From NCBI RefSeq assembly GCF_049340185.1, contig NZ_JBMPPC010000005.1, forward strand, positions 1-64,000: DNA of 64,000 nucleotides, in the 5' to 3' direction. Below the pieces are notes generated by a model. The model was not told the DNA's origin. It ran no database searches and was given only the letters and a program-made list of their open reading frames with translations. Origin of the DNA: Undibacterium sp049340185 (GTDB taxonomy: Bacteria > Pseudomonadota > Gammaproteobacteria > Burkholderiales > Burkholderiaceae_D). Numbering within the stretch: position 1 is the first letter of the stretch; each line of letters opens with the position of its first letter. Position numbers and translations under genes: made by a program. Below, piece after piece: positions 52,734 through 61,233 of this stretch.

Positions 52734-53642
52734 CTATCGCAACCCCAGCCATAAGCCTGTCGGCACAAACAACAATGCCGCCAGATTACCGAGTAAGACG
52801 ATGGACGCTACCTTATCTGGCTCTTGCTGATACTGCTCTGCCACCATAAAACAAAAAACGGCGGGTGGCAGGGCGGCGAACAGATACATCTGGCCACGTT
52901 GAGCGGAGTTGAGAGGCAGGATTGGATCGAGTAACAGCGCAACCAGCAAACCTGCCACAGGGCATATCAATGCACCCACGACGCCGATGCGCCAGCTAGA
53001 GAAACTGATGTCCAGCATACGCACGCCCAACGCAAATAACATGATGGGGATGCAGGCGTCGCCCATCATTTTCATAGCGATGAATAAATAGTCTGGCAAA
53101 TGAAGATGTAGCAATGCGAATACCATGCCCACCATCATGGACAGCATCATTGGGCTGAACAAAAATTTCAATGATGAACCTTGATGATCGGGATGGCCGC
53201 GTTGAATGATTTTGATCCCGACCGTGAAGTACACCAGATTGCATGCCATGAATAAGGCGACGGCCGCAGACAGTCCGTTCGCGCCAAACGCTAGTGCTGC
53301 CAGAGGCAGGCCCATATTGCCGCAATTGTTATACATCATCGGTGGCACAAAGGTGCGCACGTCGTAACCAAGCAGACGCACCAGAGGCCATGACAACAGA
53401 CCGGAACCCAGGGCAATCAAAACGCCTGCCAGTATCAGCCAGGCATTGTGTGCGACATCAAAATCTTTGCCAGCCAGTGCGGTAAAGACCAGTAGCGGGC
53501 ACAGTACATCCATGCTGACCCGATTGACCGCCACCATATCGTCTTTAACGCCAGCCCCTTTGTAGCGCGCATAGGCGTAACCGAGGCCGATCACGATAAA
53601 CACCGGCAAAATAATCGAGACAATTCTTTCCAGTAATTCCAT
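52734..53642 (-). CDS. AEC-family permease (auxin efflux carrier type)
   Basis: 302 residues with about ten membrane helices and the conserved MMYNNCGNMGLPLAALAFG break in the middle, as in AEC transporters. Substrates of bacterial members include malate, malonate and amino acids; none can be assigned. A promoter-like TTGCGG-N16-TATAAC lies on the - strand upstream. It lies downstream of the Lrp-type gene in the same direction, so Lrp control is plausible. Confidence 0.88.
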   Translation of the reverse strand: MELLERIVSIILPVFIVIGLGYAYARYKGAGVKDDMVAVNRVSMDVLCPLLVFTALAGKDFDVAHNAWLILAGVLIALGSGLLSWPLVRLLGYDVRTFVPPMMYNNCGNMGLPLAALAFGANGLSAAVALFMACNLVYFTVGIKIIQRGHPDHQGSSLKFLFSPMMLSMMVGMVFALLHLHLPDYLFIAMKMMGDACIPIMLFALGVRMLDISFSSWRIGVVGALICPVAGLLVALLLDPILPLNSAQRGQMYLFAALPPAVFCFMVAEQYQQEPDKVASIVLLGNLAALLFVPTGLWLGLR

Positions 53643-53791
53643 TCAGACTTTCTGCGTCACGGAGACATACTCCCCACTTTGTTATATAAAACTAGCCTTA
53701 TTCCGCAATATTTGATTAGGGATTGGAAAAATACTCGATAGGAGTATGTTGGCTAATTTAATTTTCAATTGAATTTTTAATCTGATTGATT

Positions 53792-54271
53792 TCAGGATTT
53801 ACTCGTTTTCAGTACCGCATAATCCAGTGGCAGCGCCGTGGTGCTTTTGATGACTTCCATCACAAAGCTAGAACTCACATCCTGTAAATCAGCAACTTTG
53901 ACCAGCTTTTTATACGCGATATCAAAACCCGCCATGTCTGGCACATGCATTTTGAGCAGGTAATCAATGTCGCCACTCATACGAAAAATTTCCACAATCT
54001 CCGGTATGTCGCGCACACCGCTGACGAAGCGCTGCATCCAGGCTTCGTTGTGTTGCGCTGCCTTGACCGCCACCATCACAGTCAGTCCCAGATTAAGTTT
54101 GCGCGGATCGCATAACACCACTTGCTGCTGAATTACACCATCATCCTGCAGTCTCTGCACCCGCCGCCAGCAAGGGGTGACTGACAAATGTACCGCCTGC
54201 GCCAGGTCTGCCAGAGCGATGGAGGCATCTTTCTGCAAAATATGAAGAATTTCGATATCTTTTTTATCCAT
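53792..54271 (-). CDS. Lrp/AsnC-family transcriptional regulator
   Basis: 159 residues from the ATG at 54271 (MDKKDIEILHILQKDASIAL). The N-terminal helix-turn-helix (LADLAQAVHLSVTPCWRRVQRL) is followed by the RAM ligand domain (about 65-150, with SGDIDYLLKMHVPDMAGFD). It probably senses an amino acid and controls the divergent metC and the adjacent AEC permease. No Shine-Dalgarno precedes the start, and a TATAAA box lies only about 10 bases upstream, so a very short or leaderless mRNA is possible. Confidence 0.92.
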   Translation of the reverse strand: MDKKDIEILHILQKDASIALADLAQAVHLSVTPCWRRVQRLQDDGVIQQQVVLCDPRKLNLGLTVMVAVKAAQHNEAWMQRFVSGVRDIPEIVEIFRMSGDIDYLLKMHVPDMAGFDIAYKKLVKVADLQDVSSSFVMEVIKSTTALPLDYAVLKTSKS

Positions 54272-54748
54272 ATATTTAATTTTATAGAAAAATTTTCTCA
54301 AATACATGAAATTTAGCTGAAAGTTTGGTAAAAAATTTCATCTCAGCATTGTTAGGATTTGCCTGCACCTAATTTAAAAAAACGACGATGTACCGCCCCA
54401 GCTTCTGGCGCCGCGAATTTGTTTTTAAAAAATACCGTGTGTAGGGCAACGAGGACTTATGCAAAAACCAAAACCTCTCACCTCAGGGACACGCAGGTAT
54501 AGAGAAACGGTAGAAGTAACCGGTCCATGAAATATCGATTAAAGAGTTTTCAGAAATTCACCAAACGAATCCGCAGGCTGGGTGCGCCTGTTAGCACGAA
54601 ATGCCCCTGAAAGCCGCATCCAGTCTGCGGATTCAATATGAATGATGAGTAGTAGTTTTTCGTTTTGCGTGAGTCTTGATCACGAATTTAATTCAAGTAA
54701 TACAAGTAATTCAAACAATCTGCAATCTGAAACGATCCGAGAACAACA
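54272..54748. promoter_or_regulatory. Lrp / metC divergent intergenic region
   Basis: A 477-base gap. Apart from the long inverted repeat at 54567-54634 it holds the Lrp promoter region (AT-rich, 54272-54350) and a GC-mixed stretch (54380-54540) in which I recognise no known riboswitch. No tRNA or coding sequence is supported. A metC start at 54749 has only a weak ribosome site (CCGAGAACAAC). Confidence 0.45.
54567..54634 (+). repeat. 20-bp inverted repeat in the metC leader
   Basis: Arms 54567-54586 and 54615-54634 pair over 20 positions with two exceptions that are G-T wobbles in RNA on the + strand. The loop has 28 bases. No T-run follows directly, so it is not a standard terminator. It could be a leader RNA element of metC, a regulator site, or a remnant of a small mobile repeat. 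Confidence 0.6.
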
Positions 54749-55966
54749 ATGACACATCCCACATCGCACTGGCAGACAGCGACCAAGCTCACTCATGCAG
54801 GCCGCAAAGGCAAAGCCCATCACGGTCCGGTCAATCCGCCGGTAATCCGTGCGTCAACCATGTTGTTTCCGAATGTCGCCGGACTGAAGGAGGCGACCGG
54901 CACGCGTGCGATTTATGGCCGTCATGGTAACGAGACCACCTATGCGCTGGAGCAGGCGCTGTGCGCCGCTGAGGGCGCTGCTGCCTGCCTGCTGACACCG
55001 TCGGGACTCTCCGCCATCACCACGACGCTGCTGGCTTTTCTCAAACCCGGTGATCACTTGCTGATGGTCGATACTACCTATGATCCCACGCGCTTGTTTT
55101 GCGATGGACTGCTGAAGCAAATGGGTATCAGCACCACGTATTATGATCCGTCGATCGGCCGTGGAATCGCCAGCCTGATGCAGTTAAATACTAAACTGAT
55201 TTTTGTCGAATCTCCTGGCTCACTGACGTTTGAAATTCAGGACATTCCGGCGATTGCGGCGATCGCTCACGCACGCGGCGCTATCGTGGTCTCCGACAGC
55301 ACCTGGGCGACGCCGATAGGCTGGTCGTCATTTGAATTGGGGATTGATGTCTCGATTCATGCAGCCACTAAATACATCGTCGGTCATTCCGATGCCTTGA
55401 TGGGCGTGATTCTGACCACTGCCGAGTTGCAGGGTCGCTTACGTGATACCTACAAACAGCTTGGCTTGTCGATCGGTGTCGATGATGCTGCCTTGGCCTT
55501 ACGTGGCTTACGCAGTATGGCTGCACGCCTGGCCGTGCATCGTGTCAGTGCCATGCAGATCGCCCAATGGTTACAAGCGCAACCCGAGATCGCTGAGGTC
55601 CTGTACCCGCCGATGCCCAGTGCCGCAGGACATGCATTATGGAAACGTGATTTTCACCCTGACTATGCGTGCGGTCTGATGGGGGCTGTATTCCACGCTG
55701 ACATCACGGAACAACAAGTCGCCGCCTTGATCGACAGAACGGAATTGTTCGGCATCGGCTTTAGCTGGGGTGGCTACGAGAGCCTGATCCTGCCGACCAA
55801 TCCATCGAATTGCCGCAGCGTTAATGCCTCTAAATGGAAGTCGCCGATGATACGACTGCATATCGGGCTAGAGTCGGTGCAGGATTTACAACGCGATCTG
55901 CAGCAAGGATTTGAGGCCTTGAGAATGCTGACTAGCGTAGATGCCGCAGAAGCAATTGCTGCTTAA
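54749..55966 (+). CDS. metC: Cystathionine beta-lyase
   Basis: 405 residues of the Cys/Met metabolism PLP enzymes. The PLP lysine is in IHAATKYIVGHSDALMG. Other marks are AIYGRHGNETTYALEQALCA, LTPSGLSAITTTLLAFLKPG and the C-terminal FSWGGYESLILPTNP, typical of the MetC branch. It cleaves cystathionine to homocysteine, pyruvate and ammonia in methionine synthesis. Divergent from an Lrp-type regulator, with a long gap carrying an inverted repeat. A related lyase activity cannot be excluded. Confidence 0.9.
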   Translation: MTHPTSHWQTATKLTHAGRKGKAHHGPVNPPVIRASTMLFPNVAGLKEATGTRAIYGRHGNETTYALEQALCAAEGAAACLLTPSGLSAITTTLLAFLKPGDHLLMVDTTYDPTRLFCDGLLKQMGISTTYYDPSIGRGIASLMQLNTKLIFVESPGSLTFEIQDIPAIAAIAHARGAIVVSDSTWATPIGWSSFELGIDVSIHAATKYIVGHSDALMGVILTTAELQGRLRDTYKQLGLSIGVDDAALALRGLRSMAARLAVHRVSAMQIAQWLQAQPEIAEVLYPPMPSAAGHALWKRDFHPDYACGLMGAVFHADITEQQVAALIDRTELFGIGFSWGGYESLILPTNPSNCRSVNASKWKSPMIRLHIGLESVQDLQRDLQQGFEALRMLTSVDAAEAIAA

Positions 55967-56124
55967 GCTGACGCAGTTTTTCTCAAAAGTAATCTGGTTG
56001 CTTCGCTTGGTGAAAGCTCAAACGAGGACGAAACATTGAAGAAAAAAATGACATCTTGCCCTTACTCAATTGTCTGTCGTTTGTATCTGTTTTGTCGGAA
56101 CTTTGTCTTTATCGAACTTCTGGA

Positions 56125-56218
56125 GCCGTAACTAGTCTTACTATCCCTATGTATTCCTGATTTCTACTCTCTCCAAAAAGTAGAACTTTTACCCGCTGAG
56201 GTCTGGCGGGTTTTTTTT
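56125..56218 (+). ncRNA. Candidate small RNA A (copy 1 of a related pair)
   Basis: Lying in the 345-base gap after metC, this unit has GCCGTAA (56125), a -10-like TACTAT (56139-56144), TCCTGA (56155) and a hairpin TTCTAC/GTAGAA (56162-56167 with 56180-56185) whose loop is TCTCTCCAAAAA. A terminator follows: CCCGC/GCGGG at 56192-56210 plus eight T. The same order recurs at 57088-57176. It could also act simply as the metC terminator. The rest of the gap (55967-56120, 56219-56311) shows nothing. Confidence 0.5.
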
Positions 56219-56311
56219 ATTTGGCAAAGAAGTGAGATCGGGTTGCAGTTGTAATGCATTGCAAGGCAAGGCATGGCGTCGCATCGCCAGCCGAAAACCT
56301 AAACAGAAAAC

Positions 56312-56887
56312 CTACTTAGTCAGTAAATAATTGAAACTAAATGACACTCTGTCGTTGTCCGTCATATTCGCGCTTACCCGGTGAAACACATCTGAACGGA
56401 ACAGAACCAGCTTACCTATCGCCGGTTCAATCACATAATTGCCAAACAATTTGTAATGCATGTCCGTCGGGAAAATCGCGAGATCGCCGTCGTGTTGATT
56501 GGTATTGAAATAATAGGCACCACTGATGGGCAGACCTTCCACGTTTCTCTCGTGATTATGACGTTCCTGAAAGCCAAATTTCTTTGTAATATTGATCCAG
56601 CTCTGCGTGTACGTATGATCAAACTGAAAGGCTTGATCCTTGCGGGTTTTGCTGACGAATTCGAGAATATTATCTTCAATAAATTTTCTGAGTCTGTGCA
56701 GACTAGCGTGGGCGAAGAGGTTTTTTTCTTTATTAAATGAGGTCAGTACATTGTCTCCCCAGGACTGGCTAAGTAGACTTTCCATGAGCGCTCTTTGCTG
56801 CAAGACTTCTGCGCTGATCGCATTGATGGTCGCGTCATCCGCTTGTGAGATACCGACCAGCGTAGGGAATAAGACTTCAATGTCCAT
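56312..56887 (-). CDS. Putative 2-oxoglutarate/Fe(II) oxygenase (TIGR02466-like)
   Basis: 191 residues from ATG 56887 (AGGAG five bases upstream), MDIEVLFPTLVGISQADDAT. The jelly-roll pattern FQERHNHERNVEGLPISGAYYF, DGDLAIFP, IGKLVLFRSDVFHRVSA and DRVSFSFNYLL fits this small oxygenase family, with likely iron ligands in HNHE and the later FHRV. Targets are unknown. A longer open frame to 57043 is unsupported. It is a solitary gene flanked on both sides by related RNA candidates on the other strand. Confidence 0.75.
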   Translation of the reverse strand: MDIEVLFPTLVGISQADDATINAISAEVLQQRALMESLLSQSWGDNVLTSFNKEKNLFAHASLHRLRKFIEDNILEFVSKTRKDQAFQFDHTYTQSWINITKKFGFQERHNHERNVEGLPISGAYYFNTNQHDGDLAIFPTDMHYKLFGNYVIEPAIGKLVLFRSDVFHRVSANMTDNDRVSFSFNYLLTK

Positions 56888-57087
56888 CACGTCTCCTGTA
56901 ATTTGATGCATCTTGTCGCTGCATGAAAAATATCTCATGGTAGATGAAACATCTACATTTGTATCGCTTTGCATTGTTGCTACAGACTGCACGGCGATGC
57001 CTGACATGTCTGAAGGGGGGGCAGTGTATTTCAGGCGGAACATGTGAAATGACGGGCAATGATCTCACCATTCATCGCTGTCATATC

Positions 57088-57176
57088 GCCGTAATATCTC
57101 AGAAATATACTGGCACCAATCCTGAAATACTCTCCAAAGGTAGGATTTTTGCCCGCTCCTGTAGCGGGCTTTTTTT
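57088..57176 (+). ncRNA. Candidate small RNA B (copy 2 of a related pair)
   Basis: In the 319-base gap between two - strand genes, a + strand unit has GCCGTAA (57088-57094), TATACT (57106-57111), TCCTGA (57120-57125), CTCTCCAAA and a perfect terminator GCCCGCT/AGCGGGC (57151-57157 with 57163-57169) with seven T. No + strand gene lies upstream, so the terminator is orphaned unless it ends a small RNA. Sequence order and spacing match the unit at 56125-56218. The -35 region is weak. Confidence 0.55.
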
Positions 57177-57206
57177 GTACTGAAATTTGCTTATGAGAGT
57201 ATTTTA

Positions 57207-59450
57207 TTACGGTGGTGTTACTGGCAGATCGATGTCCAGCGTTTTGATACCGGCTCCATTCAGAAACTCGTTATATGTCCAGTCACCTTCTGCATTGCTG
57301 ACATTGTCAGGTACGGCCCGTGGGATTTCAGACTTGCCGGACAATGCCTGGCGCATGTAATCGATCCAGATCGGTAAGGATAAAGTCGCGCCGAACTCTC
57401 TGCCGCCCAGTGACTTAGGGTCGTCATAACCCATCCAGGCTACGGCGACGACATCACCGGCATAACCGGCAAACCAGCCATCGACCGCATCACTAGTTGT
57501 ACCAGTTTTGCCTGCCAGATCACGGCGGCCAAGGCGTTGTGTAGCCGCCGCCCCCGTGCCGGTTCTGACGACTTCTCTGAGCATGCTGTCAATCACGAAC
57601 GCATTACGGCTATCGAGCACGCGAGATTCTTCCTGTGCGATCACAGGGGCTTTGTTATCGGTCAGGATCTTGCCCCGTGCATCCGTGACTTTCTGGATCA
57701 GCCAGGGTTTGATCTGATAGCCACCATTAGCGAATACGCCGTAGGCTGCCGCAAGCTGTATCGGTGTGACTGAGCCGGTGCCCAATGCCATCGTCAGATT
57801 CTGTGGTTGCTTGTTGATGTCAAAGCCAAAGCGAGGCAAAAAGTCACGTGCATATCCTGCGCCTATGGCTTTCAGTAATCGCACTGACACGACATTCTTT
57901 GATTGTGCCAGCGCCGTGCGTAGCGTGATCGGACCATCATATTTACCGTCGTCATTACGTGGATCCCATTTGAGTTCTTCGGTACTGGTTTCCGATAATT
58001 GCACGTCGTTCGCAATGGTCGCCGGTGAATAGCCTTTTTCTAAGGCGGCAGAATAAATGAATGGCTTGATCGAGGAGCCAGGCTGACGCCATGCACTGGT
58101 CACATGATTGAATTGCTTGCGATTGAAATCAAAGCCGCCGACCATGGCGCGGTAAGATCCGTCTTGCGCATTCAGCGCGACAAAGGCCGCATCGACCTCA
58201 GGCAATTGCGTGATAGTCCAGCGCTTTTTTGCATCCTGCATGACACGTATCAGCGCACCGGGACGGATTTTTAAATCACGGTTCGCATTCGCTTGCAATG
58301 CTTTATCGGCAAAGCGTAAGGTCTCACCGCTGAGGGTAATGGTGTCGCCCGAAGCCATTTCTGCTTTGACTAATTTAGGGCTGGCTTCGATGACCACAGC
58401 GGAGAGCAATTTATCATTGCCCGGATGCTTTAACATCAATGCATCAATCGCGTCGTCCCGCTCATCTTCATCGGATGGTAATTCGATAAATGCCTCCGGG
58501 CCACGATAGCCGTGGCGCTGATCGTAGGCCAATACATTGCGTCGCAGGGACTCGTAAGCGGCATCCTGTTCGGCTTTATAAATCGTGGTGTAAACCTTGA
58601 GACCGCTGGTGTAGGCGGTGTCCTTATATTCGGCAACGATTTGCTGACGGACGATTTCTGCGACATAGTCTGCATGCGCATCAAACTGTTGATGGCTGCT
58701 GATATGCAGTTCTTCTTTGCTAGCCTGATCAAACTGCGCCTGCGTAATATAGCCATCGTCTTGCATCGCTTTTAAGACCAGCAGTTGACGTTGCTTAGCG
58801 CGTTGCGGATTGACTGCGGGATTATGGCGGGTCGGATTTTGCGGCAAACCTGCCAGCATCGCGGCCTCTGCGATAGAAATGTCTTTTAGCGATTTGCCGA
58901 AATAGGTATTCGCTGCGCTGGCGAAGCCGTGCGTTCTCTGTCCAAGATAAATTTGATTGATGTACAGCTCAAGGATCTGGTCTTTTGACAAAGCTGCTTC
59001 AATCCGGTAGGCCAGTACAATTTCCTTGAACTTGCGCATGACCGTTTTTTCTTGTGTCAGCAAAATATTGCGCGTAATTTGCATCGTGATCGTCGAGCCA
59101 CCCTGATGAAAACCGCCGCGTAAATCTGCCAGCACGGCGCGTAAGGCACTGCGAAAATCAATACCGCTATGTTCATAAAAACGTTTGTCTTCGATGGCTA
59201 GTAAAGCGTTTTTCATCACTAACGGCACATCTTTGATCGCGATAAAATCACGATGCTCATCGCCAAATTCACCGATCAGCGCATTGTCGGCGGTATAAAT
59301 ACGGAGTGGAATTTTGGGTTGATAATCAGTGACCGCATCGAGCGAAGGCAGATTGGGCAAGATGCCGAAAAATATATAAATCAGAGCACCAAGAAAACAG
59401 GCGGTCAGGATGGCGATACTGCCAACGATCATTTTCATCAAAGCACTCAT
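57207..59450 (-). CDS. Second penicillin-binding protein 1A paralogue
   Basis: 747 residues, same layout as mrcA: an N-terminal helix (8-30), glycosyltransferase with ALLAIEDKRFYEHSGID and GGSTITMQITRN, an OB-like insert, and transpeptidase with SSIK (PGSSIKPF), SKN and KTGT. All catalytic motifs are intact, so it should be active in peptidoglycan synthesis. The gene begins 7 bases after the stop of the exporter gene upstream, which places it in an exporter operon rather than beside the pil genes. Close similarity to the copy at 38303 suggests duplication. Confidence 0.94.
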   Translation of the reverse strand: MSALMKMIVGSIAILTACFLGALIYIFFGILPNLPSLDAVTDYQPKIPLRIYTADNALIGEFGDEHRDFIAIKDVPLVMKNALLAIEDKRFYEHSGIDFRSALRAVLADLRGGFHQGGSTITMQITRNILLTQEKTVMRKFKEIVLAYRIEAALSKDQILELYINQIYLGQRTHGFASAANTYFGKSLKDISIAEAAMLAGLPQNPTRHNPAVNPQRAKQRQLLVLKAMQDDGYITQAQFDQASKEELHISSHQQFDAHADYVAEIVRQQIVAEYKDTAYTSGLKVYTTIYKAEQDAAYESLRRNVLAYDQRHGYRGPEAFIELPSDEDERDDAIDALMLKHPGNDKLLSAVVIEASPKLVKAEMASGDTITLSGETLRFADKALQANANRDLKIRPGALIRVMQDAKKRWTITQLPEVDAAFVALNAQDGSYRAMVGGFDFNRKQFNHVTSAWRQPGSSIKPFIYSAALEKGYSPATIANDVQLSETSTEELKWDPRNDDGKYDGPITLRTALAQSKNVVSVRLLKAIGAGYARDFLPRFGFDINKQPQNLTMALGTGSVTPIQLAAAYGVFANGGYQIKPWLIQKVTDARGKILTDNKAPVIAQEESRVLDSRNAFVIDSMLREVVRTGTGAAATQRLGRRDLAGKTGTTSDAVDGWFAGYAGDVVAVAWMGYDDPKSLGGREFGATLSLPIWIDYMRQALSGKSEIPRAVPDNVSNAEGDWTYNEFLNGAGIKTLDIDLPVTPP

Positions 59451-59457
59451 GTCGTTC

Positions 59458-61233
59458 TTACTCTTCTAAGGTTTGCAGCAAATATAGTTTTTGATAAATC
59501 CCGAGTTCCAGCGCCATCAGTTGCTGATGCGTACCTTGCTCAGCGATGTTCCCATGATTCAGTACCACGATCTGATCTGCATCGCGGATGGTCGAGAGCC
59601 GGTGGGCAATCGCAACGATCGTGACGCTGCCGCGCAATTCGGTCAATGCTGTTTGTACGACTTGCTCAGTCTCGCTATCGATATGTGAGGTGGCTTCATC
59701 GAGAAACAAGATACGCGGCTTTCCTGCCAGCGCACGGGCAATCGCGATCAGTTGTTTTTGTCCGGTGGACAGGCGTGCACCGCCTTCACCCAGAGGTGTT
59801 TCATAGCCTTGTTCGAGTTGCAGAATAAAGTCATGTGCCCGTGCCGCCTTGGCAGCGGCAATGATGTCGGCATCACTGATATCACGTCCCATCGCGATGT
59901 TTTCTTTCGCATTTGCGGCAAGCAAAAACGGCTCTTGCGGAACCAGCCCGACGCTGGCGCGGAAGTGCACATCACTAAAGCTGGTAATGTCCTGATCATC
60001 AATCGTAATACGGCCTGACTGCGCGATATAGAAGCGCAGCAGCAAACTTAACAAGGTAGATTTGCCGCTACCGGTGTGACCGACAATGCCAAAAAAACTT
60101 CCTGCCGGGATATGTAGATTAATACCGTGCAAGACCGGATGTGCAGGATCGTAACCAAAGCGCAGATGTTGCAGGTGCAGATCACCGCTGCCTATCTGTG
60201 CGTCGCTGACGACCGCTTGACTCGTCGGCTCACGCAGCAAGGTATTCACCCGCGCAGCGGAAACAACGGCCTGTTGTATCTGTCCGAATTGCAAAGTAAT
60301 CTGGATCAGCGGATCGACTACGCGTGCGATATAGCTGACAAACGCATACAGAATACCGATTTCCACACCCGAAAAATCACGCTGGCTAAAGCAAAAAATC
60401 ACAACGACCAGCAATAATGAATTCAGCAAATCCAGTGCCGGACGCAGCAGCCAGGCATTGGCGCGCAATTCATCGAGTCGCGCATGGTAGTGCTGCTGAT
60501 TCGTCGCATCAAAACGGGCGCCGAAACGCAGCTCGGCATTGCTTGCCTGTAGTGCGCTCATCCCGTTGATACTCTCGGCAACCTGCGCGTTGATTTCACT
60601 GCGTAATTGACGGGCACGACTGACCGCCGGCGCACTCCAGCGCTGATAAAACCAGACGATAATCACGACCGCCGGGATCAGCATCAGCACGATCAGCATC
60701 AGCCGCCAGTCTAGCCATGCCATCGCTGCCAGTGCGCCGATCACGACAATCGAAGAGTCCAGCATGACGAACAATACTTGGACGTACAGATTTTTTACCG
60801 ACTCCGTATCGTTAGTGACACGGCTCACGAGTTGTCCGGTAATTGCTTTATCAAAGAACGCCATCGGCAAGCGTAATACGTGACCGTACACTTGCTCGCG
60901 CAAACGACGCACTGAGCGCATCGCCACACCGGCTAGTCGCGACAGTTGCAGATAGCGTAGCCAGGTTGCCCACCAGCCGGTCGCAAGGTAGGTCACTAAC
61001 AAACCGACGACAATCGCTACATCCATTTGACGAGGCAGCAGATAGCGATCAATAAACGCTTTACCCAATAGCGGTCCCAGCGCTTCCAGTCCTGCGGCGA
61101 TGAATAAATAAAAAATGCCTAATGCCACATGGCGGCGTTCCGGTTGTGCCGCTTGCATCAGCAGATGCACCGCGAGTTTTTTTTCTGACTTACTTTCTGT
61201 CATGGGGAGTTTCTGTGTCAACTCAGGCTGCAT
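59458..61233 (-). CDS. ABC exporter half-transporter, MdlB-like
   Basis: 591 residues: six membrane helices (about 20-320), then the nucleotide-binding domain with Walker A GHTGSGKST, Q loop PQEPFLL, signature LSTGQ (degenerate) and Walker B ILFLDEATSHID with the catalytic Glu. It pairs with the preceding gene product as a heterodimer. Start ATG 61233 follows GGAGG by 9 bases and overlaps the upstream gene by 11. Substrate unknown; MdlAB-type exporters are linked to lipids and drugs. Confidence 0.92.
   Translation of the reverse strand: MQPELTQKLPMTESKSEKKLAVHLLMQAAQPERRHVALGIFYLFIAAGLEALGPLLGKAFIDRYLLPRQMDVAIVVGLLVTYLATGWWATWLRYLQLSRLAGVAMRSVRRLREQVYGHVLRLPMAFFDKAITGQLVSRVTNDTESVKNLYVQVLFVMLDSSIVVIGALAAMAWLDWRLMLIVLMLIPAVVIIVWFYQRWSAPAVSRARQLRSEINAQVAESINGMSALQASNAELRFGARFDATNQQHYHARLDELRANAWLLRPALDLLNSLLLVVVIFCFSQRDFSGVEIGILYAFVSYIARVVDPLIQITLQFGQIQQAVVSAARVNTLLREPTSQAVVSDAQIGSGDLHLQHLRFGYDPAHPVLHGINLHIPAGSFFGIVGHTGSGKSTLLSLLLRFYIAQSGRITIDDQDITSFSDVHFRASVGLVPQEPFLLAANAKENIAMGRDISDADIIAAAKAARAHDFILQLEQGYETPLGEGGARLSTGQKQLIAIARALAGKPRILFLDEATSHIDSETEQVVQTALTELRGSVTIVAIAHRLSTIRDADQIVVLNHGNIAEQGTHQQLMALELGIYQKLYLLQTLEE

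Noticed and set aside
54380..54640. SAM, SAH or glycine riboswitch upstream of metC
   Set aside because: None of the conserved core sequences could be found by eye; only a plain long hairpin is supported.
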